Below are positions 1-10,680 of a stretch of DNA of 64,000 nucleotides, piece after piece. The first letter of the stretch is position 1. Each line of letters opens with the position of its first letter. This DNA comes from Morchella semilibera (Eukaryota > Ascomycota > Pezizomycetes > Pezizales > Morchellaceae): assembly GCA_009192285.1 (NCBI GenBank), contig WBVU01000016.1, forward strand, positions 1,065,101 to 1,129,100. The letters are read 5' to 3'. Under the pieces are notes generated by a model, which did not search any database, had not been told where the DNA came from, and saw nothing but the letters and a program-made list of their open reading frames with translations. Both the position numbers and the translations under genes were made by a program.

Positions 1-245
1 GCCGGAATAGGCAGCAATCAGCCCTTGAGCTCCTCAATCAGAAGTACCTTAATAAGTACCCTGTGGGTGTTGGTATTGCGGACTCTAACATCAGAATCGG
101 GCGTGTCTGGGGGGCTGCGGAGATCGCTCAGAAGCGTGAGGAGGACAGAGCCAAAAACCTGCGGCGCCGCACAACGGGAAAGCTGAAGACTCCCTTGGTT
201 CCCCTCCCCGGAGGTAGTGGTGATGGTGATGGTGATAGTGTTTAG
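1..245 (+). pseudogene. C-terminal end of unrecognised repeat-borne protein, family 2 (cut by window edge)
   Basis: The frame is open from the window edge to a stop at 243-245. I do not recognise the protein. It is related by eye to the minus-strand segment around 7764-7900: the stretch VGIADSNIRIGRVWGAAEIA here pairs with VCVGDPDFLLGKIWTQAEIA there, and NRQQ...LNQKYLNKYP here pairs with DRQQ...LEPIYQRKFS. The tail after this block is lysine/arginine-rich and ends in a Gly-Asp run coded by a small GGTGAT repeat. The two copies lie on opposite strands in a repeat-rich block, so the gene probably moves with, or is duplicated by, a mobile element. The function is unknown. The true start lies outside the window. 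Confidence 0.45.
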
Positions 246-874
246 GCCTATTTGGCGAGAGTTTGGACAGGTTTTGCGAGATTCTAGTGAGTTATTCGCA
301 TTTTAGCATGATTGATCTATTAACTGACCCACAAGATTTTTTCTCCCCAATTATTTTGTTCTAGGGTATACAGACGATTTCGAAAGGTTTGCAATAGCTT
401 AAGAGCTCTCAACATTGGTTGCGTAACAGCTTTGTGTTCGGTTATATTGTTTGTTTCCTTGAGTCCGCGCCATTTCTAGTTAACCACGGTAGCATTTTGG
501 TGTGACATACATATTAGCAGAGTGTTGATTTGAGGCTTGGTATATTAGAGAGCGTTGCATTTATTCTTAGGTTTGGTAGCATTTATATTGATACTGATAG
601 GCGTAGCGAATATCAAAGTGATTTGAATGCCCGAATGCTACTAGTGATCTTGAAAAGCTATCGCGAAGGTCTCCTGAAAACATCATTATTGCGAGGATAT
701 TACCCGCATGAGGCTATTTTAACCCAAATTTGGTGTGCCAGCCCATACTAATTAGCCAATTTTGTCTGTATTGTGGTTAGCTTTATGATTACATGAAAAT
801 TTTCAGCCAAGCACTTTTGATTAGAAATCAGGACAGCCTTCAAAACCCTCAGGAGAGCCCTCACAGGCATCAAG
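246..874. other. AT-rich spacer, no gene seen
   Basis: About 630 bases between two repeat-borne gene fragments. The frames are broken and short. I see no RNA gene or transposase motif. Confidence 0.4.
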
Positions 875-3152
875 ATGCCTCAAGCAAAGCGTCCCTTAAG
901 GTCGGAAACGACCAAATCCACTCCAAGCCTCCCTGACCCTGAAGACCACAATGGGGAAACTACGGAGCAAGATTCGAACAAGGGTGAGGCTGTACCCGAG
1001 AAAGCTCCCAACACTCTCACGAGAGTCAGCACAACCACGAAGAAAGCTCAAGGAAAGCGGCTGCCCCAAAGGAGTACTTCTTCTCGTAAACGCTTTAGGT
1101 TTTCAAATGAAATCTCATCGGATGAGGACCTACCTGACCCCCCAGAGCGCCGCTCGACCAAAGCCTCGACCAAAGCCCAGGGAGTCCCCAAATCATCTCT
1201 TAAAAGCCATTCTCGACAAAACAAAAAATCTAGAAAATCCGGTGCTCGAGTAGAGTTTAACCTCGAAAAACACCCGTCCGAGGGAGAGCAAGAGGTTCAA
1301 GAGCGCCTTACAACCAGTTCTTCAGAATATGATGATGACCTAGATACTCCAGTACTACGCGAACAAAGCGTGAGGCATCAGTTCGCAGACAAAAGACCCT
1401 CGGGTACGCAGGTCGGAGATGAAAGACCCCCGGGTACGCAAGTCGCCGGAAAGAGACCTCTGAGTAGTCAGGTAACAACTGCCAGAGGTGTGGCGAGTGC
1501 TCGGAGAAAAACCACCGGTGCGGTTGCTGAGACAATTGCGTCGTCAGAAGTGGAGATTAACGTTATTCAAGTAATTAACCCCAGTCTTTTTTTTGATAAG
1601 TGACTGAGATGAAAGAAATTTTAGAAGGGAAATCGTACATTGTCGAAGCCAACGAAAAATCCATCAAGCGCTCCATAAAGACCGCCGATGACTCCTGTGG
1701 ACCCAGTGATGGCTCCTACTTCTACCCCCAGGAGACTGAGTGCTTTTAATTACTCTTCATCTTTTCGTATCCCCCCCCTTTCCACTTCTAGGTTAGGAGA
1801 ATCGTCACCAACACCAATGGCATTGAATCCTGGATTCATGCCAGCAAGCGATGATAGCTCCTGGAGCGGTTCTCCGAACTTTGGGATTAGTTCTCGAATG
1901 CCTCGAACAATGGAGCCATCCCCACTAGGGAGACCACCTCGGAATAACGATACAGCGAACCCTAACTATCTGTCGCCTTCACCTTCTTTACCTCCGCCTC
2001 ATGATGACGACAGGTATTCTTACCAAACTCCTTGAAGCTCTCATCAAGCCTCTGCTGGCCAGATACCTCGTACACCTGCCTCCAAAACTCTAGGACGTGC
2101 GAGTTCTTTCTTTGGAAGCTAAAGGATTGAGAAAAAGTTGTAGTATATTGATAGGTATTCACACACTGTTTGAGAGCCTTTCCAAGCCCTGCGAGAACTC
2201 TCGCGTATGGTGGTGAATATGTGGGTACAAGCAAGTCGTAGTTTGGGAATCAGCGCAGAAATCGACGAGGTTATTATAAAACAGGTGAGTGTCCCTGAAG
2301 ATCTCATGATAGCTCCTAGGGAACTGAGGAGGCCCCACAGGTTAGAAGCTTGCACTCCCGAGTGCGGTCACACTTGATGAGCGCAGTGAAGGAACGGCTA
2401 GCAGACTCCAGGATTTACGGAATTGCAAAAATTCGCACACAAGTGGAGAGGGCCGAAAGAGTCGACTATCTTTTGAGGACATGATCGTTCATCAGCCATC
2501 CAGGTATTAATGAGGGTATATCCAAATTCTTGGGAACCACACGATAGCTCTAACAAGACCTTAGCATGAAGCTGCCAAAATTTCTGTAGCTCCGGAGATC
2601 ACTCGAGGGTTTTATATTATAGGGTTTTTTGATGGCGGCTATATGGAGGCGAGGACCGTGAACCAGATCCTCACCGAAAAACCATAATTGATATGCCTTG
2701 ATAGCAAACCGCCCATTTGGCATGGGATTCGCCAATGGTCACGGGGAATTTAGTGATACCGCAAAATTCACAGACTTCAAAATGATAGTGTAGGAGTAAG
2801 TATTCTCATAGCTCCTGGAGAGGCGGGTTTCTAACAAGTGTTAACGAATGCTCTAGGAAACCTTCACGAGGTATGCGGTAAACACTTGGAGCTCACGTAG
2901 TCGTTCCAACCAGGAAGGAATCTTGAAATTGATAAAGGACAATCTTCGAGACAAGGTAAGAGCCCGATCTTAATTACCGACTATAATCCAAACTGATAAT
3001 TCGTAAATACAAGAGAAGAAGGGGGTTACGGTCGAGGATATTCCAGTTGAGGGTCTTAGCGAGGACGATGATGCTCTGGCGGAAGCTCTGGAAGCTCTCA
3101 GGAGTGCTCGGGGAGATCAAGGCCAGAAATCTAAACCCGGCCAAACTAACCT
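875..3152 (+). pseudogene. Unrecognised repeat-borne gene, family 1, copy A
   Basis: The first exon opens with MPQAKRP at 875 and runs 242 codons to 1603. It is low-complexity, with a basic start, Ser/Thr/Pro-rich linkers and a near-tandem block (RPSGTQV / RPPGTQV / RPLSSQV), and ends in VAETIASSEVEINVIQV. Later pieces in shifting frames carry a Pro/Ser-rich segment (about 1690-2035), LICLDSKPPIWHGIRQWSRG (about 2690-2750) and KKGVTVEDIPVEGLSEDDDA (about 3015-3075). Each has a counterpart, in the same order, in copy B at 3706-6081 on the other strand. A GT...AG intron before KKGV is placed the same way in both copies. Frame changes and stops show decay. The function is not known; a protein carried by a DNA transposon and a lineage-specific duplicated host gene are both possible. 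Confidence 0.5.
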
Positions 3153-3450
3153 CATCAGCAAACCTAGATGGCCTTCTCAGACGTTCACGGAGCTCAGGAC
3201 GCTCAGGGCGCATGAAAGACAAACTCAATCTCCAAAGGTTCTTTCAATCTCAGGGCGCGCCTGGGCGTACATATCACGTCATGCCTCTCCTGGCGTGAAG
3301 AACCCTTCCTGGCACCTATACCATTTCCTGATTCCTCCTGGCGTGGTCATAGATGCTCCTGAAGATACATATATCTCCCTGGCATCACCTGAAGGTGCCT
3401 ATATTACCTGGAGCCGCCTGACGCTCTCACTCCTCACCCTGAATTAATAG
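3153..3450 (+). repeat. CATCAGCAA-ended element, GGCGC-motif type (right end not located)
   Basis: The stretch starts with CATCAGCAAACC exactly where copy A departs from copy B. Its interior repeats degenerate CTCAGGGCGC, CTCCTGGCG and CTCCTGG units. The same terminus, inverted, and the same motif type are found at about 14140-14463. The far end is uncertain, so the right coordinate is approximate. No coding capacity is seen, and it looks like a non-autonomous element. Confidence 0.4.
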
Positions 3451-3558
3451 GGGTCCCATTTCGCTCTCATAGCACTCATGATACCTCTAGTAGCTATTGG
3501 TGGTTAAATTCCGCTCTTGATAATACATCCATGTCCACGAAATAATATTACAATAAAA

Positions 3559-3645
3559 ATAATCCCAATAGAAACCCAATAGAAATAATCCCAATAGAAA
3601 TAATCCCAATAAGAATAATCCCGATAGAAATAATCCCAATAGAAA
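3559..3645. repeat. Tandem repeat, about 16-bp unit
   Basis: Five to six imperfect copies of AATAATCCCAATAGAA. Confidence 0.8.
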
Positions 3646-3705
3646 TAGTAACGTCTTCCAAAAGCTCAGAGAGCTATCGCGATATCTCGTAGGGACTTGT
3701 TCGTC

Positions 3706-6081
3706 TCATTCATCTCGCTCGAGATCCTGCTCTGGCTCAACCGGGAGCTCCTGTTCTTCCTCCTCAGTCTCCCCGTAGACATCGACGTGAACTTCCCGCA
3801 GCTGGGCGCCAACAACCTCCGGATCAAGACTATCCTCATAGTTAGTCCCCTGGGATGCCTCTGGAGTCATCGTGGTCCCCCTTCTAGAATTCCGGAATGC
3901 TGCCAGAGCTGCAGCGAGAGCATCATCATCTTCCTTAAGACCATCTACTGGTATTACCTCCAGCACAACGCCCTTCTTTTCTCGTATCTATTTTAAAGGT
4001 TAGTATGTTTCGGCGATATCGTTCTGATCAAAAACTACCATATCACGAAGATTCTCCTTAATCAACTCTAACGTTCCAGCCTGATTTTCTGGTGTCCGGC
4101 TATCCATGTGTTTGTCATTCTCGTGACATGGTCTCTTGGGCACACTGCACCACATTCAGTAATGAGCATTCCGATAGCCCCCTGGACAGTGGCCACTACT
4201 TTACTCACAAAAGCCGTCTCATTCCCGACTGAAAAATGGTCTGGTTTCATGATAAACCCCGTCGACCAGGCGCGCAACCCATGCCAAATTGCAGTAGCCA
4301 CCAAACAGATCAGGATAGGGTTTATTCGCTCGAGAAATTTCGGATCCCTGACTCTCGCATCCGGCATAACTTCGAAGAATATATAATAATAAAATATCAA
4401 CTATCTCGGCGCTAGGAACGGCAACGATATCTAATAGTGTGAGAGTTACTCAATGCTCTAGTGGGTATTGTGGAAATTCCCACCCTCGTAGTGATGCAGA
4501 TGGCTGATGAAATGATCATTCTTCAAAAGTAACGGATACGGCTCGCCCTTCGTGCGATGTTGGGAGCTTAGCCAAACCCATAAAGAGATGAGTCGCGAGC
4601 CGCCCTTTCACTTCAGCATCAAATTCGTGAACGACTCCCGGGAGTGAAGAACTTCTGACCTCTACGCTTGTTAACATCTCTCAGAACATTGCGGTCAGAC
4701 ATTGGGAGTGCTGCTAGAGCATTAGGGAGTGCTTGCCTAAGAGCACTTGCCTGCTTAATGACGTGTCATCAAGTATCTGTTTACCACCCCAAAGTGTACA
4801 AAGCCTTTTTCCACATATTTATTGATAGAACCGTTAGTCTTGCGACGCACATGGAACGTTCACGTAGAAGAGTATGCTCCCCATCAATGAACTACAATTC
4901 GCGTTCTACTCTCTGCACCTCAAGGACAATACACTTAGCACTCCTGAACTTTGCGCTTTGCTTGACTGGTTTTTCTGAGAGCCCCCGGCAGCTATCTCAG
5001 CGCTTGGATAAGGGTAGAAGTGCTCGGGAAGAGCCATATGCGAGGAGACCCAGAGAGCACGTAATCGTCTGTTGTGTCCTTCGCTCTCGGGACAGAGGCA
5101 GGCCCGGCTCGCGGGGCGCGGGGCTACCAGCGGGGCAGGTCGGTAAAGCGACGTTGCTCGTGGCGGGGAGATGAGGGAGTGCTAGGAGGGATTTGGGGAG
5201 AGCTCGAAGGCACTGGAGGAGAGCTCCGGAGGTATCTCTCCTCAAATCTACTATGCCAATGGCGACGAAGGAAATATCTCGTGTGGGTCACGATAAGCCG
5301 GTGAAGAGAATTGGATAGGCATAGGTGAGGAGTCAGTAATATAGACAGGAGGCGTTTCCGGTGCCCGGGAAGCACCCGCGGAAGCTGCTGGAGCAGTCGG
5401 TGGTTCTATTGGGTAAACGGCGGAAGTTCGCCCTCGTTTTTGCATTGGTTTGGCAGGCGGCCGATTGCCTTTCTGACTCGTCATCACTGAACATTAGCAG
5501 GACCAATCAAATCAGGGACAAGAGCCACATTCACGAACCTCAACTACATGAAGATTAACCGATGAGGCAATTGCTTCTGCGGCTGCCGCTGTGGGTTTCT
5601 TTAGGGCCTTTGCCAATGCTCTCGCAGTTGTGGGGGGCACCGATGCAGGCTTCTTCCCACCCGTTTGGCTTCCCTGTGATAGGATTGGATTCATAGTCTC
5701 CTCATCGTCTTCAGAGCTTTCCTGATCGCTCTGGGCAGGGTCTTCATAATCAGATCCGCTGCTGTTATTTTCTTCAGCATTTGATTCCATACCGCCCACA
5801 TGATCCTCGGGTACATGAATCGTCACTCTTCGTGAGGCATCCCCATACCTCTTAGAGGATCCTCGAGTGCGCAGAAGGCCTTTGCTAGAAGCTGCCGATA
5901 GGGGGTGTTTGGAAGATGGGGGTGGTGCTATAGAAGGTCTCCGAGTCGTTCTGGGCGGGGGCATTCCTAGTGGCACTTGAGGTATCTCCGCATCCTCATC
6001 AGGACACCTTGGGGGTCTTGTTCGTTTACTATTAGTAGGGGGGTACACTTCTCCAGTAGAAGCTCGCTTGCTAGGAGGCAT
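3706..6081 (-). pseudogene. Unrecognised repeat-borne gene, family 1, copy B
   Basis: The gene reads leftward from MPPSKRAS at 6081; a longer start, MITITM, at 6096 is possible. Exon 1 (to about 5540) is basic and then acidic (Ser/Asp/Glu-rich near residues 105-135) and ends with AAAEAIASSVNLHVVEV, matching VAETIASSEVEINVIQV of copy A. A Pro-rich segment follows at about 5487-5251. A third segment at about 4400-4068 contains LICLVATAIWHGLRAWSTG, matching copy A. The last segment (about 3966-3706) starts VIPVDGLKEDDDALAAAL and ends in a Glu-rich tail. The intron before the last segment has GT...AG ends and the same position as in copy A. Some pieces may still be intact exons. I know of no family with this arrangement, and no catalytic motif is visible. 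Confidence 0.5.
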
Positions 6082-6232
6082 GGTGATAGTAATCACGGTG
6101 ATGATAGGGGTATCTCGAGAATGGTGTCTTTGGAAGAGCCCCTGCCCCTGATTTTGAGCACAAGGCTTGGCAAGGCAATATTTGAGCTAAACCGAAAGCA
6201 GACGGACACTAGTATCAATCGGGTTAGTATGT

Positions 6233-6455
6233 AATCACAAGTGCTCACTCGATAACCTTACATCCCCCACAGCACTGGTCGTTACCACCTGAGCTACCGT
6301 GGTGAGGTGTTTAGATATTTTTTTTGACTAGATGTTATCACAAGTGCTCACTCGGTANCCACCACACAGCATCCCCACAGTACTGGCCATTGCTCTCTGA
6401 GGTATCTCAATGAGGCGCGGTCGAACATCTCAAAGATATTTTTTTTTTGCACTAG
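6233..6455. repeat. Imperfect tandem duplication, about 110-bp unit, with one unresolved base
   Basis: Two copies begin ATCACAAGTGCTCACTCG (near 6233 and 6337). Both continue through a CACAGCA/GTACTGG block and a T-run preceded by GATAT. The second copy contains the only ambiguous base (n, 6358). Confidence 0.65.
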
Positions 6456-6599
6456 GTCTTGATATTTTTATTTGATAGTGTAATATCGCTCTGGATAATA
6501 ATTAAGTAATGTTTATTCGATTAAAACTTTTAATATGTAGTTACACTAATAATCACGCTCATTGCGTACAGCCGCGTTTCACGAACTAAATAGCGTCCT

Positions 6600-6859
6600 A
6601 AAAACCATAGCTACTATGAGCCGGAAATACGTCGAGAAAATGATATGCTCTAGTTTCAAAACCTCGGGATCGCGACGAAACGATTTTTCGATGTTAGAAA
6701 CCCCCCCCTTTTATGTGGATAAACCCCCCCCTTTTATATGGATACATAAAAGGGGGGGGTTTCTAACATCGAAAAATCGTTTCGTCGCGATCCCGAGGTT
6801 TTGAAACTAGAGCATATCATTTTCTCGACGTATTTCCGGCTCACAGTAGCTATGGTTTT
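6600..6859. repeat. Long foldback (inverted repeat) with about 115-bp arms
   Basis: The left arm (about 6600-6714) and the right arm (about 6745-6859) are reverse complements with one clear mismatch (ctactAtgag against ctactGtgag). The roughly 30-base loop contains a third copy of the inner arm end, the C-run followed by TTTTAT. There is no open frame of note. Such near-identical arms suggest a young foldback element or a recent inverted duplication. A target duplication was not found. Confidence 0.85.
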
Positions 6860-6972
6860 CGGGACGTGGTGCCTCCCCTAGGTATCCCGACGACTAGGAG
6901 AGGCCTATCTACGTGCTTCCTAGCTGCGAAGGGACTAAATGGGGGGCCAACCCGCCCTTTAAGCGTGGTTTT

Positions 6973-7056
6973 GTTGGGCGTAGGATTGGGCGTAGGATTG
7001 GGCGTAGGATTGGGCGTAGGATTGGGCGTAAGTTTGGTTGGGCATAGGACTGGGCG
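6973..7056. repeat. 12-bp tandem repeat TTGGGCGTAGGA
   Basis: About five head-to-tail copies that decay at the right end. The GGG-rich unit recalls a telomere repeat but is not the canonical TTAGGG. Confidence 0.8.
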
Positions 7057-7231
7057 AATTAGGAGACCATATAGATGTTAGTATTGGTGACTATCACGAG
7101 ATATGAATATACTCTGTATAGGGGTTGAGGTTGAGGGTGGGGGGTAGGTGAAGCCATAGAGATAAAGCCGTAGACGTACAATTGCAAGTAGAGAGATGAG
7201 GGTGGAGCGTAATGACTAACCCCCCCCTTCC

Positions 7232-7247
7232 TAACCCTAACCCTGCT
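7232..7247. repeat. Short interstitial telomere-like tract
   Basis: Two and a half copies of CCTAAC (CCTAACCCTAACCCTG). The tract is too short to show a former chromosome end. Confidence 0.5.
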
Positions 7248-7763
7248 TTCCACTTTGAGTCTAATTTATTGATTCACTAAAGATCCTTAATTAAGCCTAA
7301 TCGGGCTCTAAGAAGGCACCAAACATAACCCAATCAGGGCAAATGATTAGATTATTAGGCACATAATAAGTTCAGCATCCGTTCTGAGACTAGCATCACA
7401 TAAAAAATCTAAATCAGCCCTAACCGACCCTATGATACCGAGTGCCCCCATCGATCATCACGACTACTCCCAGAGCCCTTTCCAATCCTCCTCAAGTATC
7501 GAAAACCTACAAAAGCTAGGTGAGATGTTAGGATGCCTACTAATCACTGCTTACTAATAATCAAAATCAAAACACGATCCTCTAAATATAGCGCCAACGA
7601 TCCTCTAAATATATAGAGATAAAAGAAAGGTATATATACTACTGACTAATTAGTAAAGTAAACAGGGCTAATAGAGAATGAGATAGCTAACCGTAAGATA
7701 TCGCCAATACTCTCTGAGTCGCCGCGACTGCACACCTACCTGGCGGCGCTCGAGGGAGCAGGC
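7248..7763. other. AT-rich spacer, no gene seen
   Basis: About 515 bases with stops in all frames. A short direct repeat (GATCCTCTAAATATA) occurs twice near 7578 and 7600. Nothing else is recognised. Confidence 0.4.
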
Positions 7764-9430
7764 CTAGGGTATAGTTGGTGTGCCTTTGGGTGCGGCTTTG
7801 GGGGCTTTGGGAACGTTACTAGCAGCTCTCCTCGCTGCTATCTCTGCCTGTGTCCATATCTTCCCCAGCAGGAAATCCGGGTCTCCAACACAGACGGCGT
7901 CGGGAAAACTTCCTTTGGTATATAGGTTCAAGATGGTCAATACCACCCTGCTGCCTATCACGACGGACAACATACTCCTGTATGATCCTCTGAAAGCTCT
8001 CAAAGGTACGGGGCATATTCACCCGGCGTCCAGTACTGGTCACCCTAAAGTTGAGATCAAAGCTGGAGTCTTCTGCAGGAATGTCGAGGATGGAATAATC
8101 AGTCTCCTCAATGTGCGGAAACCTTTGGTGGCTGGGCGGAGACTCGTCACCACGTTCACCAAAACCAGCGCCTTCCCTTGGAGTATTGCTAAGAAGCCGT
8201 CGAGGTCTAGCGGTGGTGTCGGCCAATCACCCCTCAAGCTCTTCGCCGTCGGTAATCCTGCACCACTGGTGGGTCATTTGTCGGAGCACCTGGAAGAGAG
8301 GATGGAGCATTCGCGATTGCTCCCCGGATAGTCCTGATAACTCTATCAGGCATGGTGTGCTTCATTATCACCTTGCACAGCCCACTAAACGACTCTCCAT
8401 TCAACACTCCTATGAAACTGGGCTCGTTGACCGGGTTGTCCCACTGGCACGTGTAGTTCGGGGCAGTATCGGGGTCGTAGGGAGCGATGGCATCAGGGTC
8501 GACTACAGTAACCATCACAGTCACCCTCGATTGCCCTGCGGGCTCATGCGATCGCTTCTGGCGCTTTGGGGGGGCAAGTCTTCAGGGTCTTCAAGGGTCA
8601 TCAGGTGTGTCAGAACCATTGTTCTCACGGAGCTCTCGCTGCCCTGTGATCTTTGAAGACCTTTCCTTATTTCCAACGTCGGCGATGACCCACTTGAGAG
8701 CTTCCTCGATTCTTCTCCGGTCAGCGGTGTTAGGTCCGGCCCAGACAGGCCTGTGCCCGGAGAGATATGGGGTTTCTCATCATCCAGTTACAAAGGCCGT
8801 TGAAGGCGGCAGCGCCGGAGACGGTTTTATTTACCCAAGCTGTCGATATCATTTGCGCGTGTAATTCCTTCCGGAGGCGAATATAGACACTCCTGTGATT
8901 GGCTAGGCCCAGGGCCATCTTAGCCTTTCCTGCCGGAGTTGTCATGTCGTCCGCGGGATGCTCTCCTAGGGGTGGCGAGTGCTATGCGGGCACTCGGTAT
9001 CGCTACTATTGCTTTCGCTTGGTGTTGCTTTCGCTGCTGTTGCTGTCGCGGAAGCTTTCCTATGAGTGGCGAGTGCTATGCGGGCACTGGGTATCGCTGG
9101 TGTTGCTTTCGCTGGTGTTGCTTTCACTGGTGTTGCTTTTGCTGGTGTTGCTTTTGCTGGTGTTGCTTTCGCTGCTGTGCTGTCGCGGGATGCTTTCCTA
9201 GGGTGGCGAGTGCTGTGCGGGCAGTGGGTGTCGCTACCGCTGTTGCTTTCGCTGCTGTTGGTGTTGCTGGTGTTGACGAGGAGTTTGATGCGGGGATGAG
9301 GAATCCCTTACAGCAGGAGCGGGGCGCCGAGGTAGAGTCTTCCGTAGTCGTCTTACTGGTACCGGCCTTACTGGGCCTGCGGGGCTTGCTGGGGCTAGAC
9401 TCACTCCCGCGGTGTCGGAGTTGGAGCTAG
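7764..9430 (-). pseudogene. Unrecognised repeat-borne gene, family 2, decayed copy
   Basis: The copy reads leftward. The region from about 9430 to 8950 codes a Ser/Thr/Pro/Ala/Gln low-complexity stretch. Then follow a segment around 8945-8730 (KMALGLANHRSVYIRLRKEL), one around 8524-8234 (YTCQWDNPVNEPSFIGVLNG) and one around 8226-7764 (FESFQRIIQEYVVRRDRQQG, then VCVGDPDFLLGKIWTQAEIA). The last block matches 1-245 on the other strand. The pieces lie in different frames, through introns or decay. No known domain is recognised. The Pro/Ala/Lys tail (PKAPKAAPKG) and the acidic and low-complexity parts recall family 1, but direct homology between the two families is not shown. Confidence 0.4.
9096..9176. 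repeat. 15-bp tandem repeat TGTTGCTTTCGCTGG
   Basis: About five head-to-tail copies inside the low-complexity part of the family 2 copy. The unit length is a multiple of three, so the array keeps the frame. Related single units lie at about 9020-9050 and 9240-9265. Confidence 0.75.
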
Positions 9431-9485
9431 GTTCTACTAAATCCCAAGCGCTATGGGAGATACCAGATGTGTTACTGACCAGAGG

Positions 9486-9530
9486 GCTGTCGGGGAGGCG
9501 GCTGTCGGGGAGGCGGCTGTCGGGGAGGCG
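9486..9530. repeat. 15-bp tandem repeat GCTGTCGGGGAGGCG, three copies
   Basis: Three exact head-to-tail copies. Confidence 0.9.
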
Positions 9531-9807
9531 AGCGGCGTCTCTAGGAGCAATGGTCGCGACTATGGGTGTTCTAGGGCGCCGAGTTCAGGGCTGACTCTTT
9601 CGGGGTTTGAGGAACTTCTTATGGATCAATGGGAGGCCTGTGGGAGCTCCCGGGAATGCTTTGGAGGCAATGCTAAACCTCTAGTAAAGATCAATGTAGT
9701 GAGTAACGAACAGATAACTTATGACTTTAGGAAGGCAAACCTCAATGCTTTTATACAGGTCCGGCATATGCTTTGAAAGTCGAGGCATCTTGAAAATTGA
9801 AAGAAAA

Positions 9808-9888
9808 GTTGAAACCGTGAGAGTTGAAACCGTGAGAGTTGAAACCGTGGGGTTGAGACCGTGAGAGTTGAAAACCGTGAGAGTTGAA
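9808..9888. repeat. 16-bp tandem repeat GTTGAAACCGTGAGA
   Basis: Five imperfect copies of a GTTGAAACCGTGAGA-type unit. Confidence 0.8.
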
Positions 9889-10680
9889 GATAGAGCTGAT
9901 AGTGTGTATAGTAGTAGGGAAGGTGGGAGAGGAACACCGGGTGGGTGAAGGCATTCTTATATGCTGAGTGTCACCCAAAACTCAACGGGGAGTCATCAGT
10001 GCTCTCAGAGCTTCCGCACTGACCCAATATGCCTTGTTCCAACATTATCAATATATGACGTCGGTCGGGCGGGACTCATGCTATTGGTGTTGCTGTTGGT
10101 GATTGCTTACGGCTGCAATATTGGAGGTCAGTGACTACTAGTCGATAGATTTAGTCTATAGATTTGGTAGACAGACCCTACATTTAGATATAGCCGGAAG
10201 AACAGCTGCGAGTGCTCAGAGGAAAGTCACCAATACTTGCAGAGAGAGAGAAAAAGAACCCCGCGAATTTTTGGGAGTGAAACGAGAGAGTGGGGTGGGT
10301 GGTTAGGAGGTTTGGTTGAAGTAGTATGTTGGAGTTGTTGATAGATGACGTGAGGGAGTGGTTGGTTGAAACAAACAGAAGATTACTAATCATGCATTTC
10401 TTGGCAGGGACCTTTGGCGGGTCTAATTTCCAAACAGTCGTCAGGATTAGCTTACCTAGAGAGTAGGGATTAGATTGCCTAGAGAGTAGTCGCGAATGCT
10501 CATGAAGTAGACTTGCCCTTTCTGCCCCAAACGCTACAGCTCTTCAGCGAAATTTTGATAAGCATCTTCGCGCTACGATCCCTTCGAGGCCGATGGGTGG
10601 TTCGCAATCAATCACAGCTCTTCGAAGAGTATAACAACACCCCCTAGAACACGAATGTGATACCCCTGAGGGCTCTATAG
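9889..10680. other. Spacer left of the Plavaka-like transposase
   Basis: About 790 bases without a supportable gene. Short motifs such as GCTCTCAG and AGCTCTTC recur here and to the right. The left terminus of the Plavaka-like element may lie here, but I could not identify terminal inverted repeats. Confidence 0.35.

Noticed and set aside
8939-9430. Plus-strand frames rich in Cys/Trp/Leu/Val
   Set aside because: Shadows of the 15-bp tandem repeat; the minus strand carries the better-supported family 2 copy.
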